Below are positions 57,930 through 64,000 of a stretch of 64,000 nt of DNA, piece by piece. This stretch comes from Cercis canadensis (taxonomy: Eukaryota > Streptophyta > Magnoliopsida > Fabales > Fabaceae): the NCBI GenBank assembly GCA_003255065.1, contig QAOA01006709.1, forward strand, positions 65,624-129,623. Reading direction: 5' to 3'. Below the pieces are notes generated by a model. The model was not told the DNA's origin. It worked only from the letters and a program-made list of their open reading frames with translations, and ran no database searches. Each line of letters starts with the position of its first letter. The stretch's first letter is position 1. Position numbers and translations under genes: made by a program.

Positions 57930-58320
57930 ATCTAATAGCTCAACAAAAGCAATTGCTTGTTCCTCTTCCATTGTCAAAGACTTCGATGCATAAATATCCT
58001 CCAATTTTTTTTTTTTTTTTTTTTTATCTCCTTGGTGATGTCTNTTTTTTCATATCTCCTTGGTGATGTCTCATTCAATAACACTAAACTTGATTGTAGG
58101 AGCAAGAGCTAACCTAATTGTGCTTGCAGTCTTCTTCTAGATAGACCGTCATTCAGCCTCTTTCATTTAAAAGCTTTTTGATCTTTAAAAGTCATATCAA
58201 GACCTTGTTTATCCAAAATATCCTGAACTGTGCACATCCATAGAGTGAAGTTTCTCTTTCCATCAAAGAGAGGTATCATACTTCAATGGACCAGCCATAG
58301 TGAGGTGAATCACTTATTTC
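57930..58320 (-). pseudogene. Ty1/copia gag remnant
   Basis: The minus strand reads, in pieces, MAGPLKYD, IPLFDGKRNFTLWMCTVQDI, LDKQGLDMTFKDQKAFK, ACSTIRLALAPTIKFSVIE-like (STIRLALAPTIKFSVIE) and, beyond the T run, LEDIYASKSLTM. These are the conserved steps of copia gag (UBN2 family). Frameshifts and stops are frequent, and a poly-T/N segment (58009-58050) interrupts it. No LTR, protease or RT follows. Confidence 0.75.
58009..58072. repeat. Poly-T with N and a 19-bp duplication
   Basis: The sequence TATCTCCTTGGTGATGTCT occurs exactly at 58025-58043 and again at 58053-58071, separated by one N (58044) and a T run. Either a real small duplication or an artefact of joining two reads across a homopolymer. 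Confidence 0.7.
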
Positions 58321-58420
58321 TAAACTTAAAACACAACAAACAATCAAAAGATGCAATTAGAACACCCCAAACTAAGCCAACTATGAGAAAGTAGACCTAA
58401 AAGATGGAACTAGCACATTC

Positions 58421-58545
58421 AAATTAGTTGGGGACAACCAAACGACTTGTAGCCAAGTGGTACTGAGGTCTTCTTTAGGGCTTATGATTTCCGTGTTCAA
58501 ATCTAGAGTTACACTCAATAGTACCAAAAAAATTAGTTGGGAACA
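58421..58545 (+). mobile_element. tRNA-derived SINE with target duplication
   Basis: The body (58437-58529) has box A-like GTAGCCAAGTGGTACT and box B-like GTGTTCAAATCTAGAG, the internal RNA polymerase III promoter of tRNA-type SINEs. It is flanked by AAATTAGTTGGGGACA (58421-58436) and AAATTAGTTGGGAACA (58530-58545), a 16-bp duplication with one mismatch. The end is GTACC followed by A. It lies between a copia gag remnant and a duplicated DRP2 exon. Confidence 0.75.
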
Positions 58546-58569
58546 GCTCTCCTCCAAAATTGCTGATGT

Positions 58570-58805
58570 GGCACCCCTAAAGGACAAGAAAACAAATTCA
58601 AGCATTTACTTCCATTATCTAAAGCTCTAATTTTTGAATGCATCTGAAAATAATGTGTACATTAAGAGTGGCTATAAGTCGGAAACTCACCAAGGAACCA
58701 TCAAAGAGACTTTCCGTCAAGGTAGCGTCAGCCTCAGATGATAAAATCCTCATTTGTCCTCCCTTTGCTTGTATAGCATACTTATCTTATTAGCTCATTC
58801 AACCT
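58570..58805 (-). pseudogene. Duplicated DRP2 exon fragment (PH domain region)
   Basis: On the minus strand this reads AKGGQMRILSSEADATLTES and LFDGSL followed by GTGAGT, closely matching the real DRP2 exon at 63246-63400 ([25 protein letters not shown], then GTGAGT). The similarity extends into the adjacent intron to about the region equivalent to 63131-63245. Intron sequence is included, so the copy arose by DNA duplication and not through mRNA. No other DRP2 exon is seen beside it. It lies about 2.4 kb past the DRP2 stop codon, in the same orientation. Confidence 0.8.
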
Positions 58806-59080
58806 TTTGCTTGTCCTCCTTTTTTTTCTCTTTTCTGGAATGTCTTGACTATGATTTAACTCTCTTATGGTAAATATGAAAGGGTAGAAAAAAAAGGAAC
58901 AAATGTTGACAGCTTATAACAATGCCCATAGTCTGGATTCAAAATTAGTGAATAGCCTTGGTGTCAGTGCTTTCTTTTAGGAATAACTGTCCATCATACG
59001 TTGGATAGTTATTCTTCTTTTTTTTTCTCAGTGGAAAAAATAAAGTAATTTTCCAGCATAAATGCAGCTAATTCTAGGTC

Positions 59081-59760
59081 CTCAAAGTAGCAATATTTAA
59101 CTTTTGCTTCGATTCTTAGCTCTAACACTTCAATGCTTAATTTTTGTTTTGTTGGAATTTAGCTTTTTTTTTTAACCCTCAGAGCGGCAATATTTAACTC
59201 ATGCATCGATTTCTCAGCTCTCCAACATGTCAATGTTTAACTTATGCATCAATTCTTAGCTATCCAGCATGTCAATATTAATTTTTGATATGTTGGCATC
59301 CTACTAATTCCAAATCCCTCAAAGCAGCAATATTAAGTTTTTGCATCTACTCTCTAACACATCAATAGCTAACTTTTGATGTTTTAAAAACCTGTTAACT
59401 CAGAGACCCTCAAAGCGGTAAATATTTAACTTTTACATCGATTCTCAATTCTCCAAAACATCGCTACTTAATTTTGTCATTGTTATGGGCCAACAAATTT
59501 TGGGCCCTTTAAAGCAATAATTTTTTACTTGTGCATTAATTCTCAAATCTCTAGCATGTTGACATTTAACTTTTAATGTTTTTAGGTCCTGCTAATTGTG
59601 GGCCATCGAAGCGGCAATATTTAACTTTTCCATCGATTCTCAATTCTCTAATACGTCAATGTTAAACTTCTGATATGTTGAGACCCTACTAATTTTGGGC
59701 ATCTCAAAACGGTAATATTTAATTTTTGTATGTAAAATCTATCAAAATTGTCATTTATAA
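59081..59760. repeat. Tandem repeat, about seven units of about 98 bp
   Basis: Unit starts (CTCAAAGCGGCAATATTTAA-like) fall at 59081, 59178, 59318, 59409, 59507, 59604 and 59703. Typical spacing is 91-99 bp, with one interval of 140 bp that contains an extra partial unit. Shared parts include GCATCGATTCTCAGCTCTCC and TGATATGTTG-like segments. Units are diverged. The array lies downstream of the DRP2 gene. Confidence 0.85.
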
Positions 59761-61211
59761 TAAAACAACTGTAGCAATGCACCTTTCAAGAAGTCTACCT
59801 ATTCACATGAACTGTCTGACTAAGCCCTTTGATCAAGATGAAGCCACTCCTTCTAGGAAAACAAAGGAAGCTCTGTAGATCTCAACATCAGTAGCAAGAT
59901 TAGACAGACACCACTTGCATGGAAACGAGAACGTAGCCACATAGCTGGAATCAGCTTCTGTTTGTTGAACTCGTACATAATCTTACAGAAACTTCGAAGC
60001 AAAAAATTTTAGCTTCCGGGGAATCTTTAACAGACCAAACTGATAACCAATAACTTAAAAACAGAAATTACCAAACTGAATTTTTTGTTAACTGTTAAAC
60101 CTATAAAAGATTAACCATTTTTTAATGGAATGGCCACAAGTGTATATATATATATATATATATATATATTGTATTTTGAATGCTAAATTAACAAACCATC
60201 ATTTTCAATCTTTCTCCCAGTACCATAGTAAAAAGCTGAGCATTATCATCAAACGAGTGGCTAAGAATTTAAACTAACAATTCGTATTGCTTCTGAACTC
60301 TTCACTTTACGTGCTCCAGAAATTCCCTCAAATCAAATTATCTACATGATATACTTAATGAATCATCCCTTTGAACAATAAATAGAAACCAGGCTCCACT
60401 GCTTGATGATCTCTTTTCGTCACCATGACAAACAATTTCAGTAAGCAAATACACAATGATGAATCCAAAAATAACTAAATAAAGGGAGCAGGAAGGCTCT
60501 CAAAAATTACTAAAGTAATTTGGTAAAAAATTTAAAACGTGGAGCAATTGCCCCCCTGGCACCCCATTAATCCGTTACTGCAAATACATGTTCATCCAAT
60601 GGCACAAAAGTAATACATCCAACTCTGGCAAAACAACTTAAAGAATAGTTCACATAGCATCTGACATTTAAGTAGGTAAACGATAACATCCGTAGCCCAC
60701 ATCAATCGGAAGTTTCTAGTTCAAACAAGGAAAAAAGAACTGTCAGGAATCAAATGTCCCTGGTATTAAGGTACTCCAAATGTTAGTCTTAACAAATCCA
60801 TCAGACATGGAGTGTTAGTATCATATCCAAAAGTAATACATCTGTTGCATCAAAAAATGAGTGAAGTCTTCTGGAAAAAAAAAAAAGCATACAAAACAAA
60901 ACAAAACAAAACAAAAAATATAGAAGTAAAAAATATATGTATATTGAATAGCAGAACATGACCAATGGATTCAAGTTCACCTTGATTCCATACTTGCAAG
61001 ATACTGGGACAACTCCAAAAAACTTGTACTGCGGAACTATAGTCTTCTATTCTATGTACACAAACATCTCTCAATCTCATCACCTAAATATCCTGGCAGA
61101 AACAAAGAATTGAAATGACCATATCCCCCAATGTATGAACTTGGGCGAGCAGTCACCCTTCAAAAATGCATGACAGCATGAATTGTCAAGTGATCATCCA
61201 TCAGCCGTCTG
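59761..61211. other. 3' flank and probable 3' UTR of DRP2
   Basis: No gene. It holds a TA microsatellite (60143-60169) and an AAAAC pentamer run (60891-60918). The part nearest 61211 is likely the DRP2 3' untranslated region on the minus strand; its end is not determined. Confidence 0.5.
60143..60169. repeat. TA dinucleotide microsatellite
   Basis: About 27 bases of uninterrupted alternating T and A. Confidence 0.9.
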
Positions 61212-64000
61212 CTAGTATTTGTAACCTGAAGAACCAGGTGGTGCAGGTGGTAATCGGTTAGGTGTGCGACGGCTGCTGGAGTTTGAACCAGAGTTGATGT
61301 CACCATTTTGTGCAGGGTCACTATAATGTCGACTGTGACCGTTTGACCCAGACCTCACTGAACCACTTCGACTAACAGGGCCATTAGCAGCTGCATCAAA
61401 GGCAGTCCTCCAGTCATCACCTGAAGCACCACTGCTTCTTGGACTACTTTCTGAAAAGGGGGCAGATAAAAAAGGAAGCTCTAGAAGTTAAATAAAAGAC
61501 AACAGAAAAAGAGAGAACCATGAAAGGAACCATTACAAACACGGAAGGTATAATATTTGTTATAAAGCCAATTATAGTAACTCTATATGGCAATTCCCAT
61601 TTCTAAACCACATAATAATAATTCAGAGATATACTGGGCTGTGTGAGCAAATTAGATAGTGGTATATAATAAGTACAAAAAGGCTTTTCTTTCCTTTTCT
61701 TCTTTGGCAAAGAAAGTTTTAGAAGTTACTCAACCTTTGAACATTCTAGTGAAGAATTCTAAGATAATGATAAAATAGCATCTTACTTCTTGACAATAGT
61801 CAGTCTTCAAGAACGATAGTTCTGAGTAGTTAAAAAGGACAAAAGTATAGATCCATTAAAATATCAGAAAGAAGGCTTATCAACACTAAGGGACCTTAAG
61901 GACCATATCTTGAATTGACTAACCAGACAATTTTAAACCAATTAACCACTTGTTTCCATTAGTCTTGAATTTTTTTTAAAAAACCCCTTAGTCATTTTGT
62001 CTCTTTTAAACTAATTCTTAGGTTTCACCCACCCAATAAATATATAAATTAAAAAGAATTCAGCTCTTACACACCTGCACTACCATTTGACCAGCTAGAG
62101 GCAGCAGCTGCTCGGTTATCATGAATACTTAATTGGCGTGTCAGTTTTGAAAGAAGCGAGGATTGTTTCTCGTAACGGTCTCTCCTACGCTTTACATTCT
62201 GATCTTCTTGAAGCAACTCCTCAATCTTAGCTGAACTTTGAGCACTGCCCAGGAGGAAGATATAAAATGGTTGACATACTTTTTATCAAAGGAACAACCA
62301 AGATGATATCAGTCAGATTATATACACATCTAACATCCACGACAATAACCAGGTATAAATTACATTCACAATAGATAAATAAATAATGAATCAGCAATTC
62401 AGGGTTTTCTGTGTAAGAACAATATAGGTAATATTCAAGGCTTTTCCTTTTTAATAACAGCAAAAAGAAAAATATAAATAAACAAATAACGACCAGGAAC
62501 TTAAAAGAGAATGGTGATAATTTCTGAGATTTGAATACATAAACAAATTCAATTAACAGAGTCAAAGAAAATTAAGCTAAGCATAACAGAAATTTCAACA
62601 TAACACCTTCAGAAACCTCCAATAATATCAATTCCTTCAAAGGTTTCAACAACTCCAAGTCCTAAACAACAAAGGTGGAATTAATCCCCACACAAGGGCA
62701 GTAACTCACCAAACATGTAAAGACCATGACCCAATAAAACCCCAAAAGGTACGAAAATCAAGCCTGAAGCTCTTTGACATATATTAAAGAGAAAATCTGA
62801 TGTCAAGACAAAAAAAAAAAAACAAAAGCAAAAGCAATAAGAATTTCTGAACCTGACAGAGCTATATAATTGATTTAGCATGTCTTCCTTAGCTTTTTCA
62901 ACTTGGCAAAGGACAACTGCCTGCTCAAACAACCAATCAGGAACTATATTAGATATATGAACATGGACTAAACTGCAAGGATTGGAAAATTGGAAAATAC
63001 TCAAACAGAACATCACCTTCGGTACATTAGCAGCTAAACTGTTCAAAACAGCTTCAACATAGCCACGAACCTCTTGAGACATCCAACGGAGTTCTTCCTC
63101 AGGATCAGCAGGTCTTCGAGTCATTGTATCCTAAAAAGGATCAAGAAAACAAATTGAGCCATTTACTACCATTATCTATAAGCTTGTTGAATGCATCTGA
63201 AAAGAACATGCCTATATGAACAGTGGCTATAAGTCCGCAACTCACCAAGGAACCATCAGAGAGACTTTGCCTCAGGGTAGTGTTATCGGATGATGAAATC
63301 CTTATTTGTCCTCCTTTTGCTTGTATAACATTACTTATCTTATTAATCCATACAACTTTATCAGCTGTGCTCTCAGCCTTCAAAATAACTGCACTATGTG
63401 CTGAAAGAGATGCAGATTGTTTTAAAAATGTTTCAGAACTTCATGAGATAAGAATGGAATAATTTACAATAGATAACTACAGTAACAGAAGTGTTAACCT
63501 TTCAGAACAGTTTTATATGGAATTCTACTAGTAATCTTGAACACAAGGTTGGGTTTGGCAGAATCAGGTCCATTAGACTTCTTATCCTTTGAGCTCTTTG
63601 ATGGAGCTTCCTCTTCATCTAAAACCTCTTCAATGTTACATTCCTACATAACAATTAAATTGTATGGTTATCAAGACTATTAGCTATGCTTTCTGCCCCT
63701 CAATCTCTCACACATACTATATTATCATAACCCAAGCCACCAATGTTCTAAAAGATGCAACCAATCAACATTACCAATTGCAAAAGTGTGAAACTTCTTT
63801 AAATCACAGGAACATATTCAATTGACTTTTAATCTAGAAAGCTAGACCTGTGATCGGCACTTTCAACAATTTAGTTGAATCAGAAAGACATCAGCCAAAG
63901 TATAAAGGGGAAAAAAAATAGCAATACAACAGAGAAAAAACCCTTTTGCCTCCAGAAATGGACAAATGAAAAATAAAATACAGTAACACTTGTGATCAAA
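61212..64000 (-). CDS. Dynamin-related protein 2 (DRP2A/B type), C-terminal exons
   Basis: Six minus-strand exons join in phase: 63643-63499, 63400-63246, 63130-63017, 62920-62853, 62244-62075 and 61450-61212, giving the last 296 residues and a stop at 61212-61214. The N-terminal GTPase and middle domains lie beyond the window; 63644-64000 is intron. Visible parts are the C-terminal half of the PH domain ([40 protein letters not shown]), the GTPase effector domain ([60 protein letters not shown]) and a Ser/Gly- and Pro-rich tail ending [15 protein letters not shown]. This is the plant DRP2 architecture. DRP2 proteins bind phosphoinositides and act with DRP1 in pinching off clathrin-coated vesicles at the plasma membrane and trans-Golgi. 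All introns are GT-AG and no break is seen. It converges with the SUN gene. Confidence 0.93.

Noticed and set aside
58437..58529. A functional tRNA gene
   Set aside because: It has A- and B-box-like motifs but no acceptor or anticodon stems that pair, and it is bounded by a target-site duplication, so it is a SINE.
62681..63124. 147-codon minus frame as an independent protein
   Set aside because: It is one DRP2 exon read on through its intron; splicing at 63017 and 62920 gives the conserved effector domain.
63644..64000. A further upstream DRP2 exon at the window edge
   Set aside because: No frame with PH- or middle-domain similarity and flanking splice sites was found; the stretch reads as intron.

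Overview
The window is nuclear DNA from a flowering plant, probably a eudicot. The evidence is spliced genes with GT-AG introns, an AT-rich background, and dense nested plant transposons of every main class: Athila, chromovirus and Tat gypsy elements, Ale-like and Sirevirus copia elements, and hAT, Mutator-like, CACTA and SINE elements. No bacterial or organellar signatures were seen. Three single Ns sit in poly-T runs and look like assembly problems.

Layout. Positions 1-13993 form one nested stack. A minus-strand Ale-type copia element (5' LTR ending at 13993) was hit in its integrase by a plus-strand chromovirus (3' LTR 10348-10504) and in its gag by an LTR-like unit (12129-13533). The chromovirus was itself hit by an Athila element (3' LTR 2885-4304) and by a hAT element (5289-7025). 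That hAT carries a second hAT (5815-6733) holding what looks like the first exon of a pumilio-24-like host gene. Positions 14-19 kb are mostly intergenic, with a possible broken minus-strand gene end (15369-15617), a foldback MULE-MITE and a MULE nested in a hAT. Positions 19146-30113 are a second copy of the LTR-like unit, split by a complete but decayed 9.5-kb Sirevirus (19482-28939) with gag, pol and an envelope-like region. Positions 30-33 kb hold foldback MITEs. Positions 33077-38052 are a pol-deleted Tat-like gypsy element with an ORF-like region on the opposite strand. Positions 38-49 kb hold SINE, hAT, CACTA, Ogre/Tat LTR and MULE remnants and a second gene-fragment-carrying hAT (47315-48821).

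From about 49.7 kb the window becomes genic. After a broken gene fragment, two host genes face each other tail to tail: a complete mid-SUN protein gene (+, 51539-56260, 593 aa from four coding exons) and the 3' half of a dynamin-related protein 2 gene (-, last six exons, 61212-63643, continuing past the window). Between them lie a copia gag remnant, a tRNA-type SINE with its target duplication, a stray duplicate of one DRP2 exon, and a 98-bp tandem repeat.

The two host genes serve different membrane systems: the SUN protein the nuclear envelope/ER, DRP2 clathrin-coated vesicle scission. They are not an obvious functional pair. Everything else is mobile DNA, nearly all inactivated by stops, frameshifts, lost catalytic residues or nested insertions. 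Exon and element borders were worked out by eye from splice consensus, reading frame, terminal repeats and target-site duplications; no alignment or database search was run.
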